Notes: a model not told the origin generated them from the sequence alone. A DNA stretch of 64,000 nucleotides from Cyclobacteriaceae bacterium (GCA_013141055.1 JABFRS010000002.1:1-64000), one strand, 5' to 3'; positions 19,091-29,134 are shown, numbered from the stretch's first letter. Made by a program: numbers and translations.

Positions 19091-20002
19091 ATGGATCAAC
19101 AAGATCAGCGAGCATTTCTGGAATTATTTTACACGATCATGACGATCGGTGGTATCATTTTCTTCACGATTGCTCTTATTATTTTTCTCATTCATAATTT
19201 CCGGGTTGCAACGATCAGGGATTTCAAAACAAAATATGACTACCTGAACAAGGAAGAAGTAAAGTGGTATAAATGGTCCTTCTATGCTTTCGCTGTCGGT
19301 GTCGGTTTACTGATCAATCTTTATGGATCAGGTGAAAGCAGTCTTAATAAAGTTGGAGTTTGGTTCTTCGTTCGTTTGTTCTTCGGAATCTCAGGTGCAA
19401 CGCTCATTGGATACGTTGCCAATCTTGTTTTGGATTATTACTATCCTACAAAGCTTAACAGTAAGCTTAAGAAGTGGCGTTACATGCCGCGTGTGAATCC
19501 TAAGACAGGAAACAAAATGCGTTTGTTGAGTGAAGAAGAAGAAGATGTGCATCTTGATGAAGGCAGCCAGGCAGAAGAAAGTGTTTACTCTATCGACTAC
19601 GATGTGTGGATCGATGAGAAATCAAGCGATATAAAGATTGAAAAGTACGATGGTCATCTCACCGCCCTGAAGTGTAATAATTGCGGGTTCTATACGATGA
19701 GAGTGGTAAATGAGGAAATCACCCAGCGCTATGATGATGAGTCGCCAAAGGAATTGGTGAAGCACTACAAATGTGCGTATTGCAAGAATGTGCGCGCAAC
19801 GGCTTTTGTGATCTCAAAGAAGGAAGCAGAAGACTACAAGAATCATCGCTTAACCAATCGTCGCAATACCAAGAACATTGATATGGTCAAGATTGAAATC
19901 CACTCAATATTGTCAGGAAAGCGCTTTTACGAATTCCCAACGGTAGACCAGGCTCAGAAATTCTTAGAGGAATTCGACATCGACAAAGTGTCCAAAGGCT
20001 AG
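19091..20002 (+). CDS. Membrane protein with cytoplasmic zinc-ribbon-like domain
   Basis: 303 residues, not recognised as a named family. Three hydrophobic segments (about 15-38, 58-76 and 90-116) are followed by a soluble C-terminal half. That half has two CxxC pairs, CNNCGF (about 197-202) and CAYCKN (about 229-234), spaced by about 30 residues, which look like a zinc ribbon, plus an acidic stretch (EEEEDVHLDEGSQ) after the last helix. The C-terminus resembles a small peptide-binding or SPOR-like fold but is not clear. It has its own promoter and stands 54 bp upstream of the protease gene. Confidence 0.7.
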   Translation: MDQQDQRAFLELFYTIMTIGGIIFFTIALIIFLIHNFRVATIRDFKTKYDYLNKEEVKWYKWSFYAFAVGVGLLINLYGSGESSLNKVGVWFFVRLFFGISGATLIGYVANLVLDYYYPTKLNSKLKKWRYMPRVNPKTGNKMRLLSEEEEDVHLDEGSQAEESVYSIDYDVWIDEKSSDIKIEKYDGHLTALKCNNCGFYTMRVVNEEITQRYDDESPKELVKHYKCAYCKNVRATAFVISKKEAEDYKNHRLTNRRNTKNIDMVKIEIHSILSGKRFYEFPTVDQAQKFLEEFDIDKVSKG

Positions 20003-20056
20003 GAATCTTATTTGGTTGGTTTACGTTTATTAGAGCATAACAATATTGACAGATAT

Positions 20057-22093
20057 ATGAAGAAGGTGATGAAAATGAGTGTGGGTTTGTTTCTGGTGTT
20101 ATTGACGTTCCAGAGTTTTGCTCTTCCGATAGATACAACACAATTAAAAGCTAAAGCAGTATTCAGCAAGGAAGCTAGTGTTGTCAGTGAAATGCTTAGT
20201 AAGTATCACTACCGAAAACTGCAGTTTACTGATTCCTTATCCTCCGTTGTATTTGATTCCTATTTCAAGGAGCTTGACAATAGCAAGATCTATTTTTTAG
20301 CGTCCGATATTCAGGCATTTGAAAAATACAGAACCAAGCTTGATGATATGACCAAAGCCGGTAATGTTAATCCTGCTTTTGAGATCTATAAAGTATTTCA
20401 GGATCGCTACCGTGCCCGCCTGACAGAAGTTATCAATAATACCGTCAATCAGAATTTTGACTACACAGCCGATGAATATTATGAAACGGATCGTGATAAG
20501 GCGGCGTGGGCAAAGAACACTGAAGAGCTGAATGACAACTGGCGTAAGATCGTTAAGAGTCAGGCTCTCAGCTTGAAGCTTACCGGAAAGAAACAGGAAG
20601 AGATTTCTGACATGCTTAAGAAACGCTATGAAAGATTACTGAAATCATTTGGGCAGCTTAACAGCGAAGATGTATTCAGTATTTATATGAACTGTGTGAC
20701 AGAAGCATACGATCCTCACACAAATTATCTTTCACCCAAAGCTACTGAGCTCTTTAATCAGAGCATGACGCTTTCCCTTGAGGGAATTGGCGCCAGACTT
20801 CAGACAGAAAATGATTACACAAAAGTTGTTGAAGTAGTGCCAGGCGGCCCTGCCGACAAGTCAAAGCAAATCCATGCAAATGACCTTATCACAGGCGTAG
20901 CACAAGGCGCAGCTGGCGAGATGGTGGATGTTGTGGGTTGGAGAATTGATGACGTTGTCAAGTTGATCAAGGGTCCAAAAGGGACTCAGGTCAGACTGCA
21001 GATACTACCAGCAGCAACAGGCGTAAATGGTCCTCCTGTTATTCTTTCCTTCGTTCGCGAAAAAGTGAAACTGGAAGATCAGGCTGCCAAGAAAAAGACA
21101 ATCAATTATTCTTCTAATGGAAAGAACATGAAGCTGGGTGTCATTACACTCCCAAGTTTCTATATGGACTTTGAAGCCTTTCAGAAAAAGGATCCAAATT
21201 ATCGCAGTACAACACGTGACGTGAAAAAACTGATCGTAGAACTACAGGCAGAAGGCGTTGATGGAATTGTCATGGACCTCAGAAATAACGGTGGTGGATC
21301 ATTGAACGAAGCGATCGATCTGACCGGATTGTTCATTAAAGATGGTCCGGTTGTACAGGTAAAAGATTCACGGAACCAATTGGAAGTTTATGTTGATGAA
21401 GATAAGCAAGTGACATATTCTGGTCCACTGGTTGTATTGACCAATCGTTTCAGTGCTTCAGCATCAGAAATTTTTGCAGGTGCCATTCAGGATTATCACC
21501 GTGGTGTCATTGCAGGTGAATCCACTTACGGAAAAGGAACTGTTCAGACCGTAATTGATCTTGAACGTGCCATCAACGACGCCGATAAAGTAGGAGAGTT
21601 GAAGTTGACATTCCAGAAATTCTATCGTGTGACCGGCAACAGCACTCAGCATAAAGGTGTAGTTCCTGATATCCAGTTGCCTTCAGCGTTGAAGCCTGAG
21701 CAATATGGAGAAAGCGCAAGCCCAAGTGCACTACCTTTTGATATGATCCGCAAGACTGAATTCCAGAAGAGTCCTGATATCACTGATAAGGTAGTAGTTG
21801 GACTTTCAAAGAGCTATCAGGAACGTCTTAAGTTCGATGCAAGCCTTAAGAAGTATGCAGGAGACATTGAAGATCTGAGAAAGAATCTTGACGACACAAA
21901 AATTTCCCTCAACGAAGTTAAGCGTAAGAAGGAAATGGAAGCTGCTGAGAAAAAGAAAGCAGCTAACGAAGTCCTCGATACAAAGATCTCCAAGGAAGGA
22001 TTATCAACAGATGATCTTTCCAGATTGAAAGATGAATATCTGAGAGAAGGTCTTTTGATCTTATCAGATCTTGTAACCCGCCGTATCGGATAA
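20057..22093 (+). CDS. prc: C-terminal processing (tail-specific) protease
   Basis: Periplasmic S41A serine protease of the Prc/Tsp type, 678 residues, which trims or degrades proteins recognised by their C-termini. Order: signal peptide (hydrophobic core SVGLFLVLLTFQSFA), helical N-terminal region, PDZ domain (about 225-320, GIGARLQTENDYTKVVEVVPGG), and the protease core with the nucleophile Ser in RFSASASEIFAG and the general base Lys in STYGKGTVQT. The C-terminal DUF3340-like tail is Lys-rich. I chose the ATG at 20057, which gives a clean signal peptide; a TTG at 20012 does not. It ends directly against the convergent TraB gene. Confidence 0.93.
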   Translation: MKKVMKMSVGLFLVLLTFQSFALPIDTTQLKAKAVFSKEASVVSEMLSKYHYRKLQFTDSLSSVVFDSYFKELDNSKIYFLASDIQAFEKYRTKLDDMTKAGNVNPAFEIYKVFQDRYRARLTEVINNTVNQNFDYTADEYYETDRDKAAWAKNTEELNDNWRKIVKSQALSLKLTGKKQEEISDMLKKRYERLLKSFGQLNSEDVFSIYMNCVTEAYDPHTNYLSPKATELFNQSMTLSLEGIGARLQTENDYTKVVEVVPGGPADKSKQIHANDLITGVAQGAAGEMVDVVGWRIDDVVKLIKGPKGTQVRLQILPAATGVNGPPVILSFVREKVKLEDQAAKKKTINYSSNGKNMKLGVITLPSFYMDFEAFQKKDPNYRSTTRDVKKLIVELQAEGVDGIVMDLRNNGGGSLNEAIDLTGLFIKDGPVVQVKDSRNQLEVYVDEDKQVTYSGPLVVLTNRFSASASEIFAGAIQDYHRGVIAGESTYGKGTVQTVIDLERAINDADKVGELKLTFQKFYRVTGNSTQHKGVVPDIQLPSALKPEQYGESASPSALPFDMIRKTEFQKSPDITDKVVVGLSKSYQERLKFDASLKKYAGDIEDLRKNLDDTKISLNEVKRKKEMEAAEKKKAANEVLDTKISKEGLSTDDLSRLKDEYLREGLLILSDLVTRRIG

Positions 22094-22960
22094 TTACTTT
22101 GTGATCTTCACAGGTGTTAGAGTGTATCCTTTCTCTTTCAAGAGGGAAAGGATACCCTTGTCGCCTTCAAGATGAGAGACTCCAATCGCGATGAATGACG
22201 GCTTGTCGTTGATCATCTTGTCAATTTTGGCAATCCACTCCTGATTTCTTTTAGTATAAAATGCCTCAATAAAAGCAGGATTGTTTTCTGTTGGATGAAG
22301 TGAATATTCAAAAACCTTATCCAGATCGCCGCGGGTATAAGCGTCTTCCAGATTTTTATATTCTGTCTTTTGCTTTTCAAAATTAGCGATGCTGTGCAGC
22401 AAAGCCACTTCCTGATCCTTCATCGGAAATGCCTGGATTGCCTGTGACTCTCTTTCAATGGGTTCAAGGCTATAGGTCTTGAGCTTGTTCTTTTTAGCAA
22501 GGGTCAGTAATTCAATGTCATAATACTTAACACTTTCTCCCAGCGACATGCGGGTCATGTTGATAGAAAGAGCAAGGGGGATAAGATGAGCGTATTCGCT
22601 TTCAAACCGGCTTGGTGAAATGTTGAATTCCTTCTGAAAGAAATCCGTTAAGCGTTGATAATCAATTGCAGGCAACTCCGTCTTTAAGGATTTGCCCTTT
22701 GGAAAGTGAACAGCTTTGTTAAGCTCACCCTGCGCTTTGTGATCTACCTGATCTTCAATGGCGAAGATCTTTGAGGATTTCATTGCGCTGACAGCTTCCT
22801 TAGGAATAAAGAATTCTTTCTCACCTATGAATTTCAATGTACCCATCACGTATGACGGTGTTTTTAATCCGTTTCCGGATACTTCCCAAAGGATGGAATT
22901 CTGAGAAAAGAGATTCAGAGTACTTGCCAGAAACAGAAGAATGAATAGATTTTTTTTCAT
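22094..22960 (-). CDS. TraB/GumN family protein
   Basis: Secreted or lipid-anchored protein of the TraB/PrgY/GumN family, 288 residues. It shows a signal peptide (MKKNLFILLFLASTLNLFS), the N-terminal SILWEVSGNGLKTPSYVMGT block and the C-terminal family motif FIAIGVSHLEGDKGI; members are thought to be metal-dependent peptidases. I chose the ATG at 22960, which yields a standard signal peptide; the frame runs 13 codons further upstream without one. The stop codon abuts that of prc, tail to tail with no gap. Confidence 0.85.
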   Translation of the reverse strand: MKKNLFILLFLASTLNLFSQNSILWEVSGNGLKTPSYVMGTLKFIGEKEFFIPKEAVSAMKSSKIFAIEDQVDHKAQGELNKAVHFPKGKSLKTELPAIDYQRLTDFFQKEFNISPSRFESEYAHLIPLALSINMTRMSLGESVKYYDIELLTLAKKNKLKTYSLEPIERESQAIQAFPMKDQEVALLHSIANFEKQKTEYKNLEDAYTRGDLDKVFEYSLHPTENNPAFIEAFYTKRNQEWIAKIDKMINDKPSFIAIGVSHLEGDKGILSLLKEKGYTLTPVKITK

Positions 22961-23109
22961 GGGGTGATTTATTGAGGTGACAAAGAAATAATAATTCATT
23001 GAAAAATGGAAGATCGATCGTCAGGAGACGCCTCACAAAGAAAAGATGGGCAAAATGTAACTCCGGCAGCGCATTTTTATCTATTTTAAGCCGGGAATTG
23101 TGACTTTAA

Positions 23110-26100
23110 ATGAGTGAAGAATTACTGAAAGCCATTGTCCAGCTCTTTGCCATCGTGGCGAAGGAGCGAATAACGGACGATGAGCGTGCAAATATTAAGG
23201 AGTTTTTATCGCTGCACCTGAATCAGGAGGCGATTCGATACTATTTGAATCTTTTCGATGAGTTCGTAAAGTCCAATCGCAATTCGGGCTCATCCGAAAT
23301 CGGAAATGTCGACGCTGAAACGCTGGCATTCGTGGATGACTGGGCACATATCATGCAGATTTCCAAAAAGGTAAATCAGGCATTGACCACCCAACAGAAA
23401 ACAGTCCTTGTTGTAAAGATCATTGAACTGGTGTTTGCCGATGGGCAGATATCCGAGCGACAGGGGAATCTTATCTTTTATATTGGTGAAGCACTCAAGA
23501 TCCCACTGAAAGATCTTCAGGCCATGAGAACTTTTGTGATCGGCCAGGATATGGAGGAGCTTAACCTCAAGAACATTCTGATCATTGATGAAGGTTCAGG
23601 TGAGACACCTCATGCAGGTCCACGGATCATTTCTAAAAACCTGACGGGACTGATCGCAGTGCTAAGGCTCCAGGATGTAGAAACATACTTTGTAAAGTAT
23701 CTTGGCATCACGTCGCTGAATCTCAACAGCCAGCCATTAAAAAGTCGTAAGGTGGACGTATTCCCGACCGGGTCTACGATTCGCGGAAGCAAGATCGATC
23801 CAATCTATTATAGTGATGTGGTTGGCAAGTTTCTCTTTGAAGAATCTGATGCCGAGATCAGCTTTGTTGCAGAGCACCTTTTCTATCATTTTAAAAGTGG
23901 AAGGGCAGGACTTCAGAATGTTACCGTTTCTGAAAAGGGAGGAAAGCTGATTGGATTGATGGGAGCCAGCGGTTCCGGAAAATCCACTTTGCTGAACGTA
24001 CTCAATGGAGCAGAGAAGCCTTCCAGCGGAAGAGTTTTGGTAAACGGAATCGATGTCCACGAACAACCTCATAAAGTTGAAGGTATTATAGGATTTATTC
24101 CACAGGATGACCTTCTCATGGAAGATCTTACTGTGTTTGAGAATCTTTACTTCGCCGCCAGACTTTGTTTTGGAAACTCTTCCAAAGTGCAGATCGCGGA
24201 AAGAGTTGAGAAGGTGTTGATGAGTCTTGGACTTTCTGAGATCCGTAATCTGAAAGTTGGATCACCTCTTGAGAAAACGATCAGCGGTGGTCAGCGCAAG
24301 AGAGTTAACATTGGATTGGAATTATTAAGAGAGCCTGCCATACTTTTTGTGGATGAGCCGACCTCCGGACTTTCTTCAAGGGACTCTGAAAACATCATGG
24401 ATCTTCTGAAAGAACTTGCCCTCAGGGGAAAGATGATCTTTGTCGTGATCCACCAGCCTTCATCAGATATTTTCAAAATGTTTGATTCGTTGATCATCCT
24501 GGACGTGGGTGGTTTTCAGATCTATTACGGCAATCCGATTGAATCCGTTAATTACTTTCAGGAGATCATCAATGCCGCGACAAAGACTCCGGGAGAATGT
24601 CCTGAATGTGGAAATATTAATCCCGAACAGGTCTTTAATATTATAGAGACCCGGGTTGTGAATGAGTACGGAAGATTTACCAATACCCGGAAAGTTTCAC
24701 CGGGACAATGGTATCAATACTTTAAGCAAAAGATAAAGATCCCGAAGACGGAAGAGGTTAAGGATGAATTGCCGGTGACGACAAAGATCCCTAACTGGAT
24801 AAAGCAGCTTTCTGTTTTTATCAAGCGGGATGTTCTTTCCAAAGTGGCCAACACACAGTACATGATCGTGAATCTTTCACTTTCACCGGTGCTGGCATTG
24901 TTCATGGGATACTTCGTCAAGTACTATGATGTTATCGGAGTAGATAATCCGAAGTACACATTCTACAGCAATTATAATATCCCGGTTTACTTTTTCATGA
25001 GCGTGGTAGTGGCGCTGTTCGTTGGACTGATTGTAAGTTCGGAGGAAATATTCCGCGACAGAAAAATATTAAAGAGGGAAAGATTTCTTCATCTCAGCAG
25101 GAATAGTTATCTGCTTTCCAAAGTCGTGATCTTGTTTTTCCTTTCGGGAATTCAGACGCTGACATTTATCGTGGTTGGCAATGTGATACTTGAAATTCCT
25201 TTCACAGAGATACGGTACTGGATGATCATTTTCTCATGCTCTTGTTTTGCAAACTTGTTAGGACTGAATATTTCATCTGCATTTGATTCGGCCGTTACGA
25301 TCTATATTCTCATTCCTGTATTGGTGATCCCTCAGCTCATCATGAGTGGTGTGGTCATAAGCTTCGACAAGTTCAATCCTGAAGTAGGGAAGCCAAATGG
25401 AATCCCGGTATTGGGAGAGATGATGGCGTCACGCTGGGCATTTGAGGCATTTATGGTCACTCAATTCAAGGACAATCCCTTTGAGAAGCAATTCTACGGG
25501 TATGATCAGAAGGAAGCGGAAGCTGAATACAAGAGAACATACCTGGTGCCGGTTCTTGAATCCAAGCTTGCATTTGTTTTAGATCAGAAGGCATACTGGA
25601 GAAACAAAAGAAATATACCAACGGTAAATGCACTTGACCTGTTGAGAAGTGAAATCACCTATGAGCTTGCCAGGGTGGGAAGTGAAAGATTCCCGGAAGT
25701 TGATCAGTTGGTGGTCGGCAAGTTTGATTCAGTAACATACTTTAAGACAAAAGAATTTCTTTCAGTGCTGAAGAAGTATTATGCTATCCGGTCAAGCAAT
25801 GCAAAGAATGATCGTCAGGCGTTGATTCAAAAACTGACGAGTACCCCGGAAAAGAAGCAGGCCTTTGACAGAATGCATCAGGCATATGAAAATCAGTCAG
25901 TGACTGCGATGGTGGAAAATTCAAATGAGATCAATCGCATCGTAGAGTGGCAGGGAAGGCTGATACAGAAATTCTATCCTATCTACTTTACGGATCATCG
26001 CCCCCGGAATCAATTTGATTTCCAGGCCAATTTCTTTGTCCCCACCAAATACTTTTTGGGAAGGATCTATGATACTTTTTATTTTAATCTTGCCGTAATT

Positions 26101-26211
26101 TGGATCATGACTTTCATTCTTTATTTCACGCTTTATTTTGACCTCCTGAAAAAAGGAGTTCATTCTCTTGAGATATGGAGAAAGTATAGAAAGAAAACAA
26201 TAATCAATTAA
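23110..26211 (+). CDS. ABCG-type ABC transporter with N-terminal TerB-like domain
   Basis: Fused half-transporter of 1033 residues. N-terminus (about 1-160): TerB-like helical region (VFADGQISERQ at about 117). About 175-270 is a short regulatory-looking linker. Next comes an ATPase domain (about 270-470): Walker A GASGSGKST, signature ISGGQRKRVN, Walker B AILFVDEPTSG, switch His in VIHQPSSD. A CPECGN pair at about residue 497 could bind metal. Membrane domain from about 570 with a cluster of helices (640-790), then a roughly 200-residue charged region and a final helix near the C-terminus. The reverse NBD-TMD order matches the ABCG/White type. The cargo is unknown. Confidence 0.86.
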   Translation: MSEELLKAIVQLFAIVAKERITDDERANIKEFLSLHLNQEAIRYYLNLFDEFVKSNRNSGSSEIGNVDAETLAFVDDWAHIMQISKKVNQALTTQQKTVLVVKIIELVFADGQISERQGNLIFYIGEALKIPLKDLQAMRTFVIGQDMEELNLKNILIIDEGSGETPHAGPRIISKNLTGLIAVLRLQDVETYFVKYLGITSLNLNSQPLKSRKVDVFPTGSTIRGSKIDPIYYSDVVGKFLFEESDAEISFVAEHLFYHFKSGRAGLQNVTVSEKGGKLIGLMGASGSGKSTLLNVLNGAEKPSSGRVLVNGIDVHEQPHKVEGIIGFIPQDDLLMEDLTVFENLYFAARLCFGNSSKVQIAERVEKVLMSLGLSEIRNLKVGSPLEKTISGGQRKRVNIGLELLREPAILFVDEPTSGLSSRDSENIMDLLKELALRGKMIFVVIHQPSSDIFKMFDSLIILDVGGFQIYYGNPIESVNYFQEIINAATKTPGECPECGNINPEQVFNIIETRVVNEYGRFTNTRKVSPGQWYQYFKQKIKIPKTEEVKDELPVTTKIPNWIKQLSVFIKRDVLSKVANTQYMIVNLSLSPVLALFMGYFVKYYDVIGVDNPKYTFYSNYNIPVYFFMSVVVALFVGLIVSSEEIFRDRKILKRERFLHLSRNSYLLSKVVILFFLSGIQTLTFIVVGNVILEIPFTEIRYWMIIFSCSCFANLLGLNISSAFDSAVTIYILIPVLVIPQLIMSGVVISFDKFNPEVGKPNGIPVLGEMMASRWAFEAFMVTQFKDNPFEKQFYGYDQKEAEAEYKRTYLVPVLESKLAFVLDQKAYWRNKRNIPTVNALDLLRSEITYELARVGSERFPEVDQLVVGKFDSVTYFKTKEFLSVLKKYYAIRSSNAKNDRQALIQKLTSTPEKKQAFDRMHQAYENQSVTAMVENSNEINRIVEWQGRLIQKFYPIYFTDHRPRNQFDFQANFFVPTKYFLGRIYDTFYFNLAVIWIMTFILYFTLYFDLLKKGVHSLEIWRKYRKKTIIN

Positions 26212-26226
26212 CAATAAAACAAAACA

Positions 26227-26670
26227 ATGAGTATGAAGATTTCCCTGATACGAGTAAGTGCTTTACTATTGATCGTGGCAATGATTGCCTGTTCTAAAAA
26301 GGCTGAGACAACTGAAACAACAACGGCAGCTGCATCTGACGAATGGCCTGAAATGGATTCCTTCCACATGGTCATGGCAGAAGCTTTTCACCCATATAAG
26401 GATTCTACCAATCTTGAGCCTGCAAAGAAACTTGCTGCTGAGATGGCAACTTCTGCTGAGCAATGGCAGGCTGCTCCTCTTCCTGAAAAAGTTAACAATG
26501 ACGACGTGAAGGCTAAGCTGGTAACACTTAAGAATGACACAAGAGCTTTTGCTGACGGCATCAGCGGCATGACCGACGAGCAGATCGGCAAATCTTTGAC
26601 AGCATTGCACGATAGTTTCCATGGACTAATGGAAGCCTGGCACGGCGGTGGTGACAAGCACGAGCATTAA
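26227..26670 (+). CDS. Small helical lipoprotein, His-rich C-terminus
   Basis: 147 residues, not assigned to a named family. A lipoprotein signal peptide ends with lipobox IACS (Cys about residue 22), followed by a Thr-rich linker and a helical domain of about 100 residues with repeated His residues (SFHMVMAEAFHPY, LHDSFHGLMEAWHGGG) and a HEH C-terminus. This recalls metal-binding four-helix proteins. It begins 15 bp after the ABC transporter gene and a strong terminator follows, so it closes that transcript and may be its periplasmic partner. Confidence 0.75.
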   Translation: MSMKISLIRVSALLLIVAMIACSKKAETTETTTAAASDEWPEMDSFHMVMAEAFHPYKDSTNLEPAKKLAAEMATSAEQWQAAPLPEKVNNDDVKAKLVTLKNDTRAFADGISGMTDEQIGKSLTALHDSFHGLMEAWHGGGDKHEH

Positions 26671-26687
26671 TAGAACAATACACATTA

Positions 26688-26711
26688 ACGCCGGACCACA
26701 CAGTCCGGCGT
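26688..26711 (+). terminator. Intrinsic terminator after the His-rich lipoprotein gene
   Basis: Perfect 9-bp GC-rich stem (ACGCCGGAC / GTCCGGCGT) with a 6-base loop (CACACA) and a following run of Ts; 17 bases past the stop codon. Confidence 0.9.
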
Positions 26712-26748
26712 TTTTATTTTCACCTTACTAAAGCTTTCTTTAATACCT

Positions 26749-27711
26749 ATGATCAAATTCCTTTTGAAGACGGTAGTATTCGTATTCATAACGACTCTTT
26801 CCGGCTACGCTCAACCTCAATTCCATCAGGTTAAAGATCTTAAGGTCACGATTCTCTCTACCATGCTGGCAGACCAGGGAATTGGTGAGTGGGGATTCTG
26901 TGCTTTAATTGAAGTAGATGGTAAGAAGATTCTGTTTGATACAGGTGCTCGTCCGGAGACTGTGCTCAGTAATGTCAGAGAAATGAAAATTGATCTGTCA
27001 GATGTAACGGATGTCTTTATCAGCCATCATCATGGCGATCATACGGGTGGATTGATGACGTTACGAAATGAATTCTCAAAGAAGAATCCAAAAGCATTGT
27101 CAGTAGCTCATATCGGTGAAGGTGCATTTTATCCCCGACCCAACAATAAAAATTCCATCAGCCCCATGTTGAAAAACAAGGAGGAGTATGAGAAGTCAGG
27201 AGGAAAATTCATCATCTACAACAGTCCGAAGGAAATCTATCCGGGTGTATGGACAACAGGCCCAGTACCTCGCAAGGAAAAAGAGCAGAACTGGAGTGGT
27301 TCCGGCAAGCTTGTATTGCCAACAGGAGAAACAGTGGAAGATAATATCCCAGAAGATCAATCCATGGTTTTTTATGATGCGAACGGACTTGTGGTTGTTT
27401 CAGGTTGCGGCCACGCTGGCATTGTCAACACGCTTACATATACTCAATCGTTCTTAAACCCTGTCAGAACAAAAACCCTGATCGGTGGATTTCACCTCTT
27501 CGATCTCGATGACGATCGTATGAACTGGACGTGTGATAAGCTCAAAACCTTTGGTATTGAGAATTTCATTGGAGCCCATTGCACCGGTATCAATGCAGTA
27601 TACTTTATTCAAAGAAAACTCGGACTGGGAAGGAACCAGGCAATCGTTGGATCCGTAGGTTCCGGATTTGAATTAGGTAAAGGCATCAATGCAGGGCAAA
27701 TCGCCAAATAG
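26749..27711 (+). CDS. Secreted MBL-fold metallohydrolase
   Basis: Metallo-beta-lactamase-fold hydrolase, 320 residues. Signal peptide (FVFITTLSGYAQ) then the metal-binding HHHGDHTGG (about residues 91-99, the HxHxDH site), AHIG and SGCGHAGIVNT (third His) and a distal GAHCTG. The arrangement resembles the 7,8-dihydropterin-6-methyl-4-(beta-D-ribofuranosyl)aminobenzene-5'-phosphate synthase-like branch. It is preceded by a strong terminator, so it has its own promoter. The substrate cannot be assigned from the sequence. Confidence 0.86.
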   Translation: MIKFLLKTVVFVFITTLSGYAQPQFHQVKDLKVTILSTMLADQGIGEWGFCALIEVDGKKILFDTGARPETVLSNVREMKIDLSDVTDVFISHHHGDHTGGLMTLRNEFSKKNPKALSVAHIGEGAFYPRPNNKNSISPMLKNKEEYEKSGGKFIIYNSPKEIYPGVWTTGPVPRKEKEQNWSGSGKLVLPTGETVEDNIPEDQSMVFYDANGLVVVSGCGHAGIVNTLTYTQSFLNPVRTKTLIGGFHLFDLDDDRMNWTCDKLKTFGIENFIGAHCTGINAVYFIQRKLGLGRNQAIVGSVGSGFELGKGINAGQIAK

Positions 27712-27722
27712 ACCTCACCGAA

Positions 27723-28673
27723 TTATGGGGTAACAATAAAAGCCCTGTGCATACTAACACCGGGAGAATTATCCGTTGTCTGTAACGACATCGTCCCGGT
27801 GATTGCAGTAACCGGAACAGTAACCGTGATAGCAGTAGTGGTAGCATTGGTCACTGTTCCTTCAGTGATATGAAAGGGAGCATCGTAAAAGTAAACTTTA
27901 TAAGCCGCGAGGCTTGCCGTAAAACCTGAGCCCGAGATGACGACAGAGCTTCCGCGTGCACCACTGGAAGGAGTAAACCCGGTAACAATAAATGATTGCA
28001 CTGTAAACCTTGAAACATCGCTGGTGGAATTCTGTCCATTGGAAGCATAGATTTCCTCTCCAAAAGCTTTGACCTCAATGTTTCCAGACGCAAGAGGCAT
28101 GGGAGGGACATTGAATTTATATTCAGTTGATGATATGGAGGTGAGAATAGTGGCAGCTGATTTTGATATTGCTATGAAAGAATTGGGGCCGGTTGCTTCC
28201 AGCACACTGTAATTAATTCTTACGTTAAAATTTTCTGGTAAAGTCTGAAAGTTTGTTCCTGTAACCGTAACGGTAGTGCCAGTTGGACCCGACCAGGGAC
28301 TCACATCCGTAATATTTCCATTGACGTAGATAGTAAAAGGTTGGGAGATCCCGGTTAATCCATTAGCCGTTATTGTAACCTTGCCTGTTGTTGCACCAGC
28401 AGGAACAATAACAGAAAGATCTGAGCTGGTGGCGCTGGTGACTTCGCCTTCAACGCCATTAAACTTTACAACATTTCCAGCAATGCTTGTAGCAAAATAA
28501 TAACCCACGATATGGATCTCTTCTCCAACAGAACCATGATCCGGCATATCAACAATGGTTGGGGTTGGCTTATTCTCATCGAGATCGCACGCTACCACGC
28601 AAAAGATAATGATCAGAGGAACAATGATCAACTGGAAAGGCTTCCTTGATAGAATTCTCCTTAAAGTATACAT
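27723..28673 (-). CDS. IPT/TIG-domain lipoprotein
   Basis: 316 residues. Signal peptide (FQLIIVPLIIIFCVVAC, lipobox Cys about residue 29) followed by three IPT/TIG immunoglobulin-like domains (about 37-117, 120-225 and 230-316), each with a DxSxxSGxxGTxVTITG-like strand such as SPWSGPTGTTVTVTGTNF and PSSGARGSSVVISGSGF. Such proteins sit on the outer membrane, often near glycan-binding systems. No sugar-binding domain is visible here. It is convergent with the MBL gene. Confidence 0.85.
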   Translation of the reverse strand: MYTLRRILSRKPFQLIIVPLIIIFCVVACDLDENKPTPTIVDMPDHGSVGEEIHIVGYYFATSIAGNVVKFNGVEGEVTSATSSDLSVIVPAGATTGKVTITANGLTGISQPFTIYVNGNITDVSPWSGPTGTTVTVTGTNFQTLPENFNVRINYSVLEATGPNSFIAISKSAATILTSISSTEYKFNVPPMPLASGNIEVKAFGEEIYASNGQNSTSDVSRFTVQSFIVTGFTPSSGARGSSVVISGSGFTASLAAYKVYFYDAPFHITEGTVTNATTTAITVTVPVTAITGTMSLQTTDNSPGVSMHRAFIVTP

Positions 28674-28750
28674 GGTATATTAAGATTTACAGGACGCAAT
28701 TTACTAAAATAGGTTAATTTCAAGGCTACGTATTACTAACGGTACGCGAT

Positions 28751-29131
28751 ATGACGATCAACGGCAATCTCATCTTAAGAATAGCAATAGCGATTATTCT
28801 TTTAACACATAGTATTCCCGGAATGCTGGATGGTGGTGTAAATGCCTTTGGCGATCTATACTTGAATCAGGTTGGGTTCGCGCCGCTGGGGGTGCCGATT
28901 GCCTGGGCGATAAAGCTATCACATGTTGCGTGCGCCATTCTCCTGATCATGAACCGATATGTAAAGTGGGCATGCATCATAACCATTCCAATTCTTGTGA
29001 TGGGCATAATCATGGTTCACTTTAAAGAAGGCTGGTATGTAGTGGGTGGCGGAAGGAATGGTGTAGAGTATAATTTCCTTTTGATCTGTGTATTGATTGC
29101 ATTGATTTTAAACCAAAGAAAAACCAAATAA
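28751..29131 (+). CDS. DoxX-like membrane protein
   Basis: 126 residues with four hydrophobic segments (about 6-24, 45-65, 70-90 and 104-121). The pattern ILLTHSIPGMLDGGVNAFG, with a short cytoplasmic C-terminus, fits the DoxX family of small membrane proteins of unclear function. It is divergently oriented from the IPT/TIG gene and 3 bp upstream of the alpha/beta-hydrolase gene, with which it is likely cotranscribed. Confidence 0.75.
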   Translation: MTINGNLILRIAIAIILLTHSIPGMLDGGVNAFGDLYLNQVGFAPLGVPIAWAIKLSHVACAILLIMNRYVKWACIITIPILVMGIIMVHFKEGWYVVGGGRNGVEYNFLLICVLIALILNQRKTK

Positions 29132-29134
29132 TAA

